Assembly (NCBI GenBank): GCA_001485605.1
Contig: FAON01000004.1
Coordinates: forward strand, 186,001 to 250,000
Origin: Candidatus Kryptobacter tengchongensis
GTDB lineage: Bacteria; Bacteroidota; Ignavibacteria; Kryptoniales; Kryptoniaceae
Direction of reading: 5' to 3'
Length of the DNA: 64,000 nt
Under the pieces are notes generated by a model, which made no database searches, was not told the origin of the DNA, and saw only the letters and a list, made by a program, of their open reading frames with translations. Below are positions 8,458-18,223 of the stretch, piece after piece (the stretch's first letter is position 1; every line of letters begins with the position of its first letter). The position numbers were made by a program, and so were the translations under genes.

Positions 8458-10432
8458 TTATCACGACCTTGTATTTCTTTTTTAAACTTTCAACCCATTC
8501 CTTTTCAAGTCGCTTTAATTCTTGTTCTTGCACTGCGCTTGCAACTTCGCTGAAAGCTTCTTCAAATGTTTTTATCCTGCTTGGCTCTTTCCCTGTTACT
8601 TTTATTATTGAATAACCTCCCTGAAACTTTACTGGCTCAGATATTTCATTAACCTTCATATTCCACGCTTTCCATGCGATTTCATTCTCAGACGCATCAA
8701 CAAGCCCCCAATCTCCCTTCTTTTCCTTCATTCCAGCTCGCTCAGTGTATTTGACAACAAGAGAATCAAACGGAACGCCCTTACCAAGCTGTGAATAAAT
8801 ATCTTTTGCAAGCGATTCGCTTTTCACCCAAATCTCGCTAAACCTAACCCTGTCTGGAAAACGATAATTTTCTTTATTTTTTTCATAAAACTCTTTCAAC
8901 TTCCCTTCGCTCAAATCCACTCTATCCCAGACCATTTTTTGCTCAATATGATAAAGCAAAATTCCATCAACAAATTCCTTCAATTCATTCTTAAACTCTG
9001 GATAAACTTTTTCAACATTTCTCGCCCTGTATTCTGTTAATTTCATCTCACCCAGTCTATCAATCATGCCGTTAATCCCTGAACGATCAAGTTTTCTTCC
9101 AGAGAACTCCGTGCTTCTTTTTATTATTTTTATTGCCGAATCAAGCGTTATTTTTTGATTTGCATACTCAAACAAAACTTTTTCTCTATCTTCCTTTGTA
9201 TAAACACTATCCCAATTTGAATGCGAAGTTGTCTTTGATGTGTCTGCTTTTGAGATAAAAATATCAAGCGTCTGTTGATTTAGTTTAAAGTTATATTCCT
9301 TCTTCAACTTTTCAACATATTTTTTGAAATCATACTCAAGCCGATATGACTGATAAAGCCTGTTTAGCTCATCAACCATTTCGTCAAATGGCTTTACTGG
9401 AACTATCTCCGTAACCTTAACTATATGATAACCCCATCTTGTTCTAATTATATCGCTTATGTCACCAACTTTTGCGTTGAAGATGAACTCATCAATTTCT
9501 CTATATGCCTGTCCCCTGCCGTAATATCCAGCGTCTCCGTTTCTTTCGTTTGAAAATTTATCATCCGAATGCCTCTTCGCAAGTTCCCCAAAATCATAAC
9601 CTTGCCTTAAACTGTCAAGCACCGCTTTCATCTCGTTGTAAAGTTTCAATGTGTCCTCTGGTGTGGCTTTTCTATCAACTTTTTTCCCAAGATGACTAAT
9701 CCTTACCATTTCAACACGGGGTTTCCTATCAAGAACCTCAATGATATGATACCCAAACTTTGTCCTCACTGGCTCTTGCGTCCTCTCGCCAATCTTCATT
9801 GAATAACACGCATCTTCAAATTCCGGAACCATCATACCAGCGGTAAAATAGTAAAGGTCTCCTCGGTTAAAAATCACGCTCGGGTCATCGGAATATTCAA
9901 GCGCAACTGAATCCCAAGGAACACCTGAATTAAGTTTCTCAATTGCGCTTTTTGCTCTTTTATAAGCAAAGGTTGTATCACCAGATAAATCTCCATGTAT
10001 TCCACCTGGGGTTTCAATCAAAATATGTCTTGCCCTTATCTCCTCTTTACGTCTTTCATAAAGCTGTCTTAATCCTGGATCAACAACTTCCCTTTTCGTA
10101 AGATATGAAAGGGCAAGGGTTGTATAGTAATCTTTTATCTCTTTTTGAATATTTGGGTCTTTGTCAAGTTTTTGCGATTTTGCGTCAAGAACTTTAAGCT
10201 TAAATTTAACAAGAAGATCAAGGTAATTTTTCCTATCCTCAAACGATTTTTCTTTCGCTTTCGCAATTCCACCGTTATTTTTTGCAAATGACTTCTCAAA
10301 TTCATCAAGCGTTATAATTTCCTTCCCAACTTTTGCAACATATTCTTTTTCCTCAACAAGCCCGATATTTTTCAAAAAAGCACATCCAGAAATAGCAAAA
10401 ATTAACAGTGCTAAAACTATGTTCTTTTTCAT
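8423..10432 (-). CDS. PpiD/SurA-like lipoprotein with three parvulin domains
   Basis: The protein is about 669 residues from ATG 10432 and starts with a lipoprotein signal (MKKNIVLALLIFAISGC). Two clear parvulin modules follow at roughly residues 130-240 and 245-350 (RARHIL and FGYHIIEV; AGYYGRG and WGYHIVKV). A third sits near 550-645 (KGDWGLV and GGYSIIKV). It is probably a periplasm-facing foldase for envelope proteins. A longer frame from 10540 would run into serS and place the signal sequence internally, so it is rejected. ATG 10438 is an alternative start two codons earlier. An AAAACAAA element lies just upstream. Confidence 0.85.
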   Translation of the reverse strand: MKKNIVLALLIFAISGCAFLKNIGLVEEKEYVAKVGKEIITLDEFEKSFAKNNGGIAKAKEKSFEDRKNYLDLLVKFKLKVLDAKSQKLDKDPNIQKEIKDYYTTLALSYLTKREVVDPGLRQLYERRKEEIRARHILIETPGGIHGDLSGDTTFAYKRAKSAIEKLNSGVPWDSVALEYSDDPSVIFNRGDLYYFTAGMMVPEFEDACYSMKIGERTQEPVRTKFGYHIIEVLDRKPRVEMVRISHLGKKVDRKATPEDTLKLYNEMKAVLDSLRQGYDFGELAKRHSDDKFSNERNGDAGYYGRGQAYREIDEFIFNAKVGDISDIIRTRWGYHIVKVTEIVPVKPFDEMVDELNRLYQSYRLEYDFKKYVEKLKKEYNFKLNQQTLDIFISKADTSKTTSHSNWDSVYTKEDREKVLFEYANQKITLDSAIKIIKRSTEFSGRKLDRSGINGMIDRLGEMKLTEYRARNVEKVYPEFKNELKEFVDGILLYHIEQKMVWDRVDLSEGKLKEFYEKNKENYRFPDRVRFSEIWVKSESLAKDIYSQLGKGVPFDSLVVKYTERAGMKEKKGDWGLVDASENEIAWKAWNMKVNEISEPVKFQGGYSIIKVTGKEPSRIKTFEEAFSEVASAVQEQELKRLEKEWVESLKKKYKVVINEKALEKVFNR

Positions 10433-10457
10433 CACCATCAATAACTTTTGTTTTTGA

Positions 10458-11726
10458 TTATTCAATGATTGTAAAACCAGTGTATTTATGGAGAACTTTT
10501 GGAACGATGACTTTGCCTTCGGGCGTTTGATAATTTTCAAGAAGTGCGACCATTAATCTTGATGTCGCAAGACCTGAACCATTAAGCGTATGGACAAATT
10601 CAGGTTTTGATCTTTTATCTCTTCTAAATCTAACGTTCATCCTTCTCGCTTGAAAATCTTCAAAGTTACTACAACTTGACGCTTCAAGCCATTTCCTCTC
10701 AGCTGGAGACCAAACTTCAATATCATATGTTTTCGCAGATGAAAAGCTCATATCACCTGTGCAAAGCAAAACAACTCTGTAAGGTATGTTAAGAAGTTGA
10801 AGCACCTCTTCAGCGTCCTTAACAAGTGACTCAAGCTCATCATAAGATGTTTCTGGGGTTGTGAATTTAACAAGTTCAACTTTGTTAAACTGATGAACTC
10901 TTAAAAATCCACGAGTTTCTCTTCCCCACGAACCCGCCTCACGCCTGAAACATGCAGAATAGGCAACATATTTCTTGGGAAGCTCGCTTATTTCAAGAAT
11001 CTCATCACGATGAATGTTTGTAACTGGAACTTCCGCTGTTGGTATTAGATAAAGATCGTCCTCGGGGCAGTAATACATGTCTTCTTTTAATTTTGGAATT
11101 TGCCCAGTCCCACGCATTGAAGTTTCATTAACAAGAAATGGGGGGAAAACCTCAACATATCCATGTTTTTGAATGTGAAGATCAAGCATAAAATTTATCA
11201 AAGCCCTCTCAAGCGTTGCGCCTTTCCCAATGTAAAGAGGGAAACCGCTACCTGTCAACTTCGCCCCACGCTCAAAATCAATTATTCCAAGCTTTTTACC
11301 AAGTGTTAAATGATCCATAATTTCAAAATCAAATTCCTGTATCTCCCCCCAAGTCCTCACAACTAAATTATCACTTGCATCCTTACCAATTGGAACTGAT
11401 TCATGAGGTATATTTGGAATCCAAAGTAAAAGGTTTTCAAGCTCACTCTCAACTTTCTTAAGTTCAGAATCAATTGCCTTAATCTCATCCGAAACCTTTC
11501 TCATCTCCTCAATTAATTCACTTGCATCTTTACCCTGTTTTTTAAGATTTGCGATTTCTTCGGTCACATCATTTCTTCTTGCTTTTAAGGAATCACCCTT
11601 TTTAATCAGTTCCCTTCTTCTTTCATCAAGTTTAATAATTTCATCAACATGATCTTTCTCTCCTTTCAACTCAATTGCCCGCTTAACAATTTCTGGATTT
11701 TCACGGATAAATTTAAGGTCAAGCAT
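10458..11726 (-). CDS. serS: Seryl-tRNA synthetase
   Basis: The 422-residue length is normal for SerRS. The N-terminal 110 residues form the long antiparallel coiled coil that grips tRNA-Ser. The class II core follows, with motif 2 ([14 protein letters not shown]) and motif 3 ([15 protein letters not shown]) plus the [10 protein letters not shown] serine-binding loop. It charges tRNA-Ser with serine (and tRNA-Sec where present). The start codon lies 14 bases after the stop of a DNA methyltransferase gene, so serS is read through from the restriction-modification genes or from a promoter inside them. Confidence 0.97.
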   Translation of the reverse strand: MLDLKFIRENPEIVKRAIELKGEKDHVDEIIKLDERRRELIKKGDSLKARRNDVTEEIANLKKQGKDASELIEEMRKVSDEIKAIDSELKKVESELENLLLWIPNIPHESVPIGKDASDNLVVRTWGEIQEFDFEIMDHLTLGKKLGIIDFERGAKLTGSGFPLYIGKGATLERALINFMLDLHIQKHGYVEVFPPFLVNETSMRGTGQIPKLKEDMYYCPEDDLYLIPTAEVPVTNIHRDEILEISELPKKYVAYSACFRREAGSWGRETRGFLRVHQFNKVELVKFTTPETSYDELESLVKDAEEVLQLLNIPYRVVLLCTGDMSFSSAKTYDIEVWSPAERKWLEASSCSNFEDFQARRMNVRFRRDKRSKPEFVHTLNGSGLATSRLMVALLENYQTPEGKVIVPKVLHKYTGFTIIE

Positions 11727-11740
11727 CTTAAACGTAAAAT

Positions 11741-12562
11741 TTATTTTGAGGATTTAATTTTTTTATCCCACAAACCCATCTGCTTTCTATCCTTAAAGGT
11801 CAATTCAACTGTATGCAATGATATTTCCTTTAAAACCCTACTTTTTTCCAATTCCGCTTTTTGAAGTCTATTACGAGCATACTCCACATATTCCTCAACT
11901 ACGTCTATACCTATAAAACTATGCCCGAGAATTTTAGCAGCTACAAGCGTCGTGCCAGTTCCGCAAAATGGATCTATAACAATGCCGTTTTTTTCTAGCA
12001 AAGAATAAATTATTCTAGCCGGCAATTCTATAGGAAAAACAGCAGGATGCATTTTATGTTCTCCTTCAGGTCTTATGTCCCAAACTGAAGTTAGCTTAGC
12101 GTGTTCAGGTTTTAACTCCTTTGGCTTTCCTTTAACTAACCAATATATCCTTTCTTCAATCTGCCAAAATCTCCAACCCCTTATGTTCCCCGCAATTTTT
12201 CTATTCCAAATAATCTCCTGCCATATATTCCACTTCGTTCTACTGAGCCATAAAATAGGGTGAAGCATTTTTCCATTTTCATATCTTATTTTATGGTTAT
12301 AGAAAAAACTGCCACCTTCTTTTATGACTCTGAAAAGTTCATTTAAAACTTCAACTTGCCACTTTTGATATTTATCTTCAGCCATTATATCTTTTACCCC
12401 TCTGTAAATAACCTTACTAACAAGCCACCCCCCATATTTTTCCTTTTTATTATAAGGCGGGGAAGTTATTCCCAAGTCAATACTTTCAGAGGGAATTTCT
12501 CTCAAAACCTCAAGGACATCACCACAAATCACTTTATTTAAAAATTCATTTATGTCTTTCAT
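11741..12562 (-). CDS. Type II DNA methyltransferase (TSPPY, beta class)
   Basis: The 273-residue enzyme has catalytic motif IV TSPPY at residues 33-37 and SAM-binding motif [10 protein letters not shown] at 197-205, so motif IV precedes motif I as in beta-class amino-methyltransferases. SPPY favours N4-cytosine methylation, but an N6-adenine product cannot be excluded. The upstream neighbour, 4 bases away, is a candidate restriction endonuclease, so this is probably the protective half of a type II system. An AAGGTT sequence sits directly before the ATG. Confidence 0.9.
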   Translation of the reverse strand: MKDINEFLNKVICGDVLEVLREIPSESIDLGITSPPYNKKEKYGGWLVSKVIYRGVKDIMAEDKYQKWQVEVLNELFRVIKEGGSFFYNHKIRYENGKMLHPILWLSRTKWNIWQEIIWNRKIAGNIRGWRFWQIEERIYWLVKGKPKELKPEHAKLTSVWDIRPEGEHKMHPAVFPIELPARIIYSLLEKNGIVIDPFCGTGTTLVAAKILGHSFIGIDVVEEYVEYARNRLQKAELEKSRVLKEISLHTVELTFKDRKQMGLWDKKIKSSK

Positions 12563-12566
12563 AACC

Positions 12567-13220
12567 TTAATTGCTTCTCTTTTCTTCTAAAAACTCATAA
12601 AGCTCTTTTGATATGAAGTCTTTAAATTTTTCAAGTTCTTTGTTTATCCATTTTACCTCTAACTCCTCACAGTCTTTATAATCTTTAAATTTAAAGCGTG
12701 CGGAACGAAGATATTGACCCGGTTCCCTTCTTCCTTCAGGAAACTTTTGTTTCAGTTGCTTTCTTAGCTTTTCCTTTAAACACCTAAAAGGAAACTCAAG
12801 TATATACACAAGCTTCCCATCAACAAAACCACTCACTAAAATATGTGGATTTTTCTTTAAATCTTTCTTTAATCTCTCCTCAGTGTAATCACTAAAATTA
12901 CCCTTGCCATTCAATTTTTCCTTCCCAGACCTATTTATATTTTGTGGTTTAACCTCACAATATCTTTCTTCACCCTTAAGTTCTCGTCTGTATCCGTTAT
13001 ATCCAAGCTTTTCTAATAACGGTTCATACCCTGCTAACCAAATTGTTAAAAGCTCCCTTAACTTAGAAGAATTTTTATCATTCATGTAAAGTTCAAGTAG
13101 CTCCCTAAAAGTTGATATTAATTCGTCAGTTGAAAGCCCGCTAAGAAAACTCTTAAATTTTTCATCTCCTTCAGTGCTGTGTAACTTTATCACTTCCCTT
13201 AATTTTTCACTTAAGCTCAT
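12567..13220 (-). CDS. Putative type II restriction endonuclease
   Basis: This protein of about 217 residues matches no family I can name with certainty. It has a candidate PD-(D/E)xK-type core: ERYCEVKPQN near residue 88 supplies an E-x-K pair, followed by a Lys- and Asn-rich stretch and a strand (LVSGFVDGKLVYILEF). Size, the ExK motif and the position 4 bases before a DNA methyltransferase all suggest the cognate endonuclease. Start ATG 13220 is chosen over the GTG at 13226. The recognition sequence is unknown. Confidence 0.65.
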   Translation of the reverse strand: MSLSEKLREVIKLHSTEGDEKFKSFLSGLSTDELISTFRELLELYMNDKNSSKLRELLTIWLAGYEPLLEKLGYNGYRRELKGEERYCEVKPQNINRSGKEKLNGKGNFSDYTEERLKKDLKKNPHILVSGFVDGKLVYILEFPFRCLKEKLRKQLKQKFPEGRREPGQYLRSARFKFKDYKDCEELEVKWINKELEKFKDFISKELYEFLEEKRSN

Positions 13221-13273
13221 TACCACTGAATTTTTAAATTATTTTACTAAAATCAGCCTATAAATCCAAAGTT

Positions 13274-14173
13274 TTACAACTCATTTAATTTTGCTTTAAA
13301 CTCACGAATTCCGTCCTCAACCCCATATGGTTTTAAACCAAGTTCAGATTCCGCTTTCAAAGTTATCAAACCCGATTTCAGTGGTCGTGGAGCTATTTGA
13401 TTTAATTCGGATGTTTTGACAGGAGTTATAAGTTCTCTATCAAACCCGAAAATCTCCGCAAGTTTCACCGCAAATGTGTATCTATCCACAAAATCCTTTC
13501 CCCCAACATTGTAAATTCCTTCTTTGTCAAACTCAACAATTTTCAAAATAGCAAATGCAAGGTCATCAACATAGGTTGGATTTCCAATCTGATCTGTTAC
13601 AACTTTTATACTTTCCCCGTTTGAGAGTTTTTGGTAAAGCCATAGGGCAAAATTACTTTTAACATTTTTCCCAACGCCATAAAGAACATTAGTCCTTAAA
13701 ATTGCAAACCTTATCCCACCGATTTTTATCTCATTTTCGCTCGCAAGTTTTGTCCTCCCGTAATAATTAATTGGATTCGGGATCGCATCCTCTGTGTATG
13801 GACCGTTTTTCCCATCAAATATATAATCAGTTGAAATGTGAATCAACTTTGCATCAACTCTTCTTGCTGAATTAACTAAATTACGAACACCTTCAACATT
13901 TACCCGCCAGGCAAGTTCCCGATTAGTTTCGCAACCATCAACATTTGTATAAGCAGCTGTGTTAATTATAACATCTGGGCGGAAATAAACGACAAGATTT
14001 TTAACATCACTTCTGGATGTTATATCAAGCATTGTATAATCAAATCCCCCAAAATCAAGAAATGTTCTTGCATCTTTCGCCGTTGCAAGGATTTCAGAAT
14101 CCGTACTTTTCAGAAACATCTTCAAAACACTTTGACCCAAAAGCCCGTGACATCCTGTTATCATAATCCTCAT
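13274..14173 (-). CDS. rfbD: dTDP-4-dehydrorhamnose reductase-like SDR (RmlD family)
   Basis: The 299-residue protein is an extended short-chain dehydrogenase. It has the nucleotide-binding GCHGLLG at 7-13, STDYIFDG near 114 and the catalytic YGRTK (Tyr138, Lys142). RmlD reduces dTDP-4-keto-rhamnose to dTDP-rhamnose for cell-surface polysaccharide. No rmlABC genes are in the window, so the exact sugar substrate is inferred from family resemblance; methionine adenosyltransferase beta-like relatives are an alternative. It overlaps the upstream PfkB kinase gene by 4 bases (ATGA). Confidence 0.8.
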   Translation of the reverse strand: MRIMITGCHGLLGQSVLKMFLKSTDSEILATAKDARTFLDFGGFDYTMLDITSRSDVKNLVVYFRPDVIINTAAYTNVDGCETNRELAWRVNVEGVRNLVNSARRVDAKLIHISTDYIFDGKNGPYTEDAIPNPINYYGRTKLASENEIKIGGIRFAILRTNVLYGVGKNVKSNFALWLYQKLSNGESIKVVTDQIGNPTYVDDLAFAILKIVEFDKEGIYNVGGKDFVDRYTFAVKLAEIFGFDRELITPVKTSELNQIAPRPLKSGLITLKAESELGLKPYGVEDGIREFKAKLNEL

Positions 14174-15072
14174 TTCTTCACAAGCTCTTTAAGTTTATCT
14201 ATATGCGTTGAACCTGGAATTGTTGCATTTAATCCAGCGACATAATTCGCAAATTCAGCTGATATAACAGGTTCTAAAGTTTTTGAATACCTATAGAAGA
14301 AAGCAGAGCCGAAAACATCACCACAACCCGTTGGATCAACAACATCAACCTCAAAAGCTTTAAGATCCACTCTTTTAAGCCCATTGGCAAAATAATAAAC
14401 CGTTGCCCCAAGATTAGCTTTAGTTATAACCATTACCTTAACCCCGAGATCTAAAACATTTCTCGCCAATGTATCATCATCCCAGCATTCTTCACCAATT
14501 GACCTTGCTTCAAATTCATTCATCTGAATTGTATCTACATTTTCAAGCCATTCCTTCCAATTAGGCATTCTTCTTCTAAATCTTACATTTTTCTCATCAA
14601 CGCCAAGCGTTGCACTATGAATGTCAAAATGTATGTATCCATTAAAATCACTACGCAGTTTCCTCAAAGTTTCAAGTTCAACATCAAATCCTGAAATCAT
14701 ATTTATGAAAATACCGTCAACTCCAACCTCAAGCAAAAATTTTAATCTCTCAAACTCAATTGGTTTTGCGATGTGCATTGAACATTCCGTTCTTTCATTT
14801 CTATCCTGATAAAAAAGATGAACACGATTAGTAAACCCCGAAAATTTAAAGATCCCATCAGTTACAACATTTGGATAAATTTTTATCCTTTCAATGAATT
14901 TATCATAATCAACATCTCCAACGCCAAAAACAGGATAAATAATATCCTCATCGTCAACTATGTTTGCAAGCGACGCAAGCGAAAAAAAGATTCCACCATA
15001 ACTTTGAACTTCACTTCCATCGGGGAGATGAATCACATCAAGACATAGATGTCCAACAAGACCATATTTCAT
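14170..15072 (-). CDS. PfkB/ribokinase-family sugar or nucleoside kinase
   Basis: The 300-residue protein carries the PfkB signature 2, [14 protein letters not shown] near residue 245, whose Asp is the catalytic base and whose GCGD forms the anion hole. It also has the N-terminal [13 protein letters not shown] strand expected of the family. It would phosphorylate a sugar or nucleoside hydroxyl with ATP; the substrate cannot be read from sequence. It overlaps purE by 4 bases upstream and the RmlD-like gene by 4 bases downstream, forming a tightly coupled operon. Confidence 0.85.
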   Translation of the reverse strand: MKYGLVGHLCLDVIHLPDGSEVQSYGGIFFSLASLANIVDDEDIIYPVFGVGDVDYDKFIERIKIYPNVVTDGIFKFSGFTNRVHLFYQDRNERTECSMHIAKPIEFERLKFLLEVGVDGIFINMISGFDVELETLRKLRSDFNGYIHFDIHSATLGVDEKNVRFRRRMPNWKEWLENVDTIQMNEFEARSIGEECWDDDTLARNVLDLGVKVMVITKANLGATVYYFANGLKRVDLKAFEVDVVDPTGCGDVFGSAFFYRYSKTLEPVISAEFANYVAGLNATIPGSTHIDKLKELVKK

Positions 15073-15527
15073 AACTTTGAACCTTGTTTTCTAAACTCCT
15101 CAAGTTTTTTCCTCAGTTCTTCATTTTGCAAAGCGAGTATCTCCACAGCAAGAACAGCTGCATTTATCGCGCCTGCTTTTCCAATTGCAACAGTCGCAAC
15201 CGGTATCCCAGAGGGCATTTGAACGATTGAGTAAAGAGCATCAACCCCATTTAACTCCGAAGATGGAAGCGGAACCCCAATCACAGGTAAGCTCGTATTT
15301 GCAGCTATAATCCCAGGCAAATGTGCAGCCATCCCAGCACCAGCAATTATAACTTTGAAGCCATTAGATTCAGCACTCCGTGCAAACTCAATCGTTTCAA
15401 TCGGATTTCTATGCGCAGATAAAACTCTTTTCTCATAATCAACCCCAAAGTGCTGAAGATATTTCTCACAGTGTTGCATTATTTCCTCATCGCTTTTGCT
15501 TCCCATTAATATTGCAACCTTTGACAT
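15069..15527 (-). CDS. purE: PurE, N5-carboxyaminoimidazole ribonucleotide mutase
   Basis: The 152-residue protein matches PurE throughout: [13 protein letters not shown] near the N-terminus binds the nucleotide phosphate, SAHRNP carries the active-site His, and the [11 protein letters not shown] loop completes the site. It converts N5-CAIR to CAIR in purine synthesis. No purK is in the window. The upstream hydrolase gene ends 3 bases before its start, and that gene's last codons carry the AAAACAAA element found before many starts in this window. Confidence 0.96.
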   Translation of the reverse strand: MSKVAILMGSKSDEEIMQHCEKYLQHFGVDYEKRVLSAHRNPIETIEFARSAESNGFKVIIAGAGMAAHLPGIIAANTSLPVIGVPLPSSELNGVDALYSIVQMPSGIPVATVAIGKAGAINAAVLAVEILALQNEELRKKLEEFRKQGSKL

Positions 15528-15530
15528 ATA

Positions 15531-16433
15531 TTACTGAATTTTGTTTTTATTGCAGTTTTTCCACAAAAATTCAATAATCTTTTCACGATATCCATCTCCA
15601 AGGACCTCCCACGAATTCACATGCCCAGCTCCCTCAACAAGTAAAATTTCGCTATTTGAAGTATAGCGATGCAAAACAATAGAATGCCACGGTTTAACTG
15701 TTTCATCGTTCTTCCCATGAATGTAAAGAACAGGACACGAAACTTTCTTAACATATTCAATTGGCGATATCTCGTTGACCTTTATGCCCGATGTCCTTTC
15801 AACATTTTCAAGAACTTTATTTATTAAAAACTTAGGAGAAAATTTAAACTTCACCTTATGGTAATCAAAAATAAGGTCATAAAAATTTGCGAAACTTCCC
15901 TCTGCTATGATTGCACAAACCCTGTTATCAACCCCTGCGGTTTGAATTGCAACTGCACCGCCAAGCGAAATTCCAAAAAGTGCAATCGGAACATCTGGAA
16001 ATCTCTTCAAAAGAAAACTTATCCACTCCGAAACATCAAACTTTTCAAGATAACCATATGTGCAAAAACTTCCTCCGCTTTCACCGTGATAACGAAGATC
16101 TATAAGAAGAACATTGTATCCCGCCTCGCTCAAAAATTTTGCCCTTTTCAATCCAAACGCTTTGTTCGTATAGGTTCCGTGAATGTAAATCACATTCCCA
16201 ACCAGATTTGACCTCGTTTTTACAAGCCATCCTTTTAAAGTTACACCGTCAAATGATTTTATCTCAACATTTTCATAATCAAGCCCAAGCTCAGACGGCG
16301 ATGAAATTATTTTCCCATCAATTAAAAAATTTTTTTGCCTTGGTTTTAAAATCATTGATGGACCCACGAAATTAACAAGCAAGAAATAAGCAAGCAATAT
16401 AACAAGAGCAAGAATTAAAATTAATATCGCCAT
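15531..16433 (-). CDS. Alpha/beta hydrolase, membrane-anchored
   Basis: The 300-residue protein has an N-terminal transmembrane helix (residues 2-22) and an alpha/beta hydrolase fold with nucleophile elbow GISLGG (Ser156), acid Asp243 (HGKNDETVKPWHS) and His271 (GAGHVNSW). The oxyanion-side IHGTYTN lies near residue 85. It belongs with the BAAT/YqkD/serine aminopeptidase-like group; the substrate is unknown. It starts 9 bases after the MFS gene, with AGGTGAT just upstream of its ATG. Confidence 0.85.
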   Translation of the reverse strand: MAILILILALVILLAYFLLVNFVGPSMILKPRQKNFLIDGKIISSPSELGLDYENVEIKSFDGVTLKGWLVKTRSNLVGNVIYIHGTYTNKAFGLKRAKFLSEAGYNVLLIDLRYHGESGGSFCTYGYLEKFDVSEWISFLLKRFPDVPIALFGISLGGAVAIQTAGVDNRVCAIIAEGSFANFYDLIFDYHKVKFKFSPKFLINKVLENVERTSGIKVNEISPIEYVKKVSCPVLYIHGKNDETVKPWHSIVLHRYTSNSEILLVEGAGHVNSWEVLGDGYREKIIEFLWKNCNKNKIQ

Positions 16434-16442
16434 TTTCTTTTA

Positions 16443-17603
16443 TCACCTACTTTTTGAATTTTTCCTGTTATAAATTCCAATCGCAAGCAGAAAGCTTAAA
16501 CTCATAGCCATAGCCCCAAGAATAAATGGTGATTTATGCCCGAAATTTCCATAAAAAAATCCACCTGTTGAAGGACCAAACACACGAGCTAAACTTGAAA
16601 GCGATTGCCCGAACCCAAGCGTGACACCTTGAATCTCAGCCCTTGCTTGTCTTGAAATTAAACTTAACACACTTGGAGTTGTTATCCCGCTGCCAAATGT
16701 AAAAAATGTGGCAAAAATTAAAAATTGAGAAAAATGAACTGAAAACACCATCCCGAGCAAACCCAAACCCATAAAAAATGTTCCTGCGATTAAAATTTTC
16801 TCCTCCTTAAACTTTTTCGTCAACTTCCCAACAAGATAACCCTGTGTCAGCACACCTATCATCCCAATATAACCAAACAACAACCCATTGTGGGAAGCAT
16901 CAAAATCAAACATATCTTTCGTGAAAAGCGGAAATACAACATAGTTTATTGAAATACCAAATGTTATCACAAAAAATGTGAAATAAAGAAAAAGTAAAAT
17001 TTTATCCCGTGCGATTTCAAAAACGCTATCACCATAGTTTGATCTATAATACTTATGCCCTTTCGGTTCAGGGAGAAACTTATAAGCAAGGATGAAATTC
17101 AAAAGTGAAAGCCCAGATGCAAAGAGAATTGGAACATTATACCCAAATTTGCTCAAAATTCCCCCGATGAATGGTCCAACTACAAATCCTATCCCAAACC
17201 CAGCTCCAACTATCCCCATCCCCTTTGCCCTTTCCTCAGGTGGAGTAATATCGGCTATATACGCCTGCGCAGTCGCTATGTTTGCCCCCATCAATCCAGC
17301 GAGCATCCTTGAAAGAAAAAGAACAAAAAGCGAATTCGCAAAAGCAAAAATCAAATATGAAACGAAAGAACCAAAAACACTTATAAGTATAACTGGTCTT
17401 CGCCCAATTTTATCCGAAATCCTTCCCCATATAGGATTGAAAATGAACTGCATAAATGAAAATGAAGAAACAAGCAAACCAATCTGGTATGATTTCGCTC
17501 CAAAACTAAGCGCATAAAATGGTAAAAGCGGAATCACTATGCCAAATCCAATCAAGTCTATTAAAACAGTCAAAAAAATAACGCCAAATCGGTTCCTCAT
17601 CAA
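16443..17603 (-). CDS. MFS transporter, TetA-like drug efflux family
   Basis: The 386-residue protein has about 12 hydrophobic helices and the MFS motif A GRISDKIGRRPV between helices 2 and 3. The N-terminal FLTVLIDLIGFGIVIPLLPFY and AQAYIADITPPEERAKGMG segments are typical of the TetA/multidrug-resistance subgroup. It is probably a proton-coupled exporter in the inner membrane; the substrate is unknown. It heads a minus-strand operon that runs on to the hydrolase and purE, and diverges from the coiled-coil gene at 17766. Confidence 0.88.
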   Translation of the reverse strand: MMRNRFGVIFLTVLIDLIGFGIVIPLLPFYALSFGAKSYQIGLLVSSFSFMQFIFNPIWGRISDKIGRRPVILISVFGSFVSYLIFAFANSLFVLFLSRMLAGLMGANIATAQAYIADITPPEERAKGMGIVGAGFGIGFVVGPFIGGILSKFGYNVPILFASGLSLLNFILAYKFLPEPKGHKYYRSNYGDSVFEIARDKILLFLYFTFFVITFGISINYVVFPLFTKDMFDFDASHNGLLFGYIGMIGVLTQGYLVGKLTKKFKEEKILIAGTFFMGLGLLGMVFSVHFSQFLIFATFFTFGSGITTPSVLSLISRQARAEIQGVTLGFGQSLSSLARVFGPSTGGFFYGNFGHKSPFILGAMAMSLSFLLAIGIYNRKNSKSR

Positions 17604-17701
17604 CTCAATCTTAATTTTTTTAAAAATTTAAAAACAAACAACCGCTATTCCAAATTTTAGCAAAATCCCGACAAAATTTTTGAAAAAATTCAAATGAATC
17701 T

Positions 17702-17730
17702 TTGACTTTAAAAACAAATTGTGCTATATT
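17702..17730 (+). promoter_or_regulatory. Sigma70-like promoter for coiled-coil gene
   Basis: TTGACT at 17702-17707, a 17-base spacer and TATATT at 17725-17730 fit a strong housekeeping promoter. The start codon at 17766 lies 35 bases beyond the -10 box. Confidence 0.7.
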
Positions 17731-17765
17731 AATGGTGAGTTTACTTAAGAAAATCAAAAATTTTT

Positions 17766-18203
17766 ATGAGAGAAATAATAACGAAAACGATCAAAAAGGT
17801 TACACTTGAACTTATCTATGAAGTTGTTGATGAAAGGACAAAAAGCATTTTTGAGATGTTAAACGAGATAAAACGAAGACAGGAAGAAGATTTCAGATAT
17901 CTTAACAGCAAAATAGATACACAAATTGGACAGCTAAGGCAAGAGATGGGACAACTAAGACAGGAAATGGGGCAAGAAATCGGACAATTGAGACAGGAAA
18001 TCGGACAACTAAGACAGGAAATGGGACAGCTAAGACAAGAAATCACCCAGCTTAGTCAAAGACTTGACTCACAAATAGCTCAACTCAATCAAAAGGTTGA
18101 TTCACAAATAGCGCAGCTTAATCAAAAGATTGATTCTCAAATAGCTCAACTTAACCAGAGAATTGATACAGTCATACAACTTCTCATTGATTTAAAGAAA
18201 TGA
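17766..18203 (+). CDS. Repeat-rich coiled-coil protein
   Basis: The 145-residue protein has no recognisable enzymatic domain. Residues 1-50 are a basic helical region. Residues 55-95 are near-identical heptads of the QLRQEMG type, and residues 101-133 are three 11-residue units (DSQIAQLNQKV/I), so the coil shifts from heptad to hendecad periodicity. It ends in a hydrophobic helix (VIQLLIDLKK). There is no signal peptide, so it is probably a cytoplasmic homo-oligomer. It precedes the DUF309 and hydrolase genes on the same strand. Function unknown. Confidence 0.75.
   Translation: MREIITKTIKKVTLELIYEVVDERTKSIFEMLNEIKRRQEEDFRYLNSKIDTQIGQLRQEMGQLRQEMGQEIGQLRQEIGQLRQEMGQLRQEITQLSQRLDSQIAQLNQKVDSQIAQLNQKIDSQIAQLNQRIDTVIQLLIDLKK
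17928..18044 (+). repeat. In-frame tandem repeat, about 21-base unit
   Basis: About five and a half copies of a unit close to ggacaactaagacaggaaatg encode the QLRQEMG heptads. One copy is interrupted by a shorter GQE(I/M) insert. Near-identity at the DNA level suggests recent slippage or unequal crossover. Confidence 0.8.
18066..18164 (+). repeat. Three tandem 33-base repeats, in frame
   Basis: Three successive 33-base units encode DSQIAQLNQKV, DSQIAQLNQKI and DSQIAQLNQRI. They differ mostly at third codon positions, so they are older or under stronger selection than the 21-base array just upstream. Confidence 0.8.
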
Positions 18204-18223
18204 TAAGCGGAAGATAATTAAAA

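Noticed and set aside
10433-10540. Extension of the triple-parvulin protein into serS
   Set aside because: It would bury the lipoprotein signal and overlap the conserved serS C-terminus.
17708-17723. AAAACAAA-like sequence before the coiled-coil gene
   Set aside because: It lies in the 17-base spacer of a strong promoter, about 45 bases before the start and not in the mRNA, so it is not counted as a pre-start element.
17928-18164. CRISPR-like array
   Set aside because: The repeats are directly adjacent, lack spacers and stay in frame within a coding sequence.
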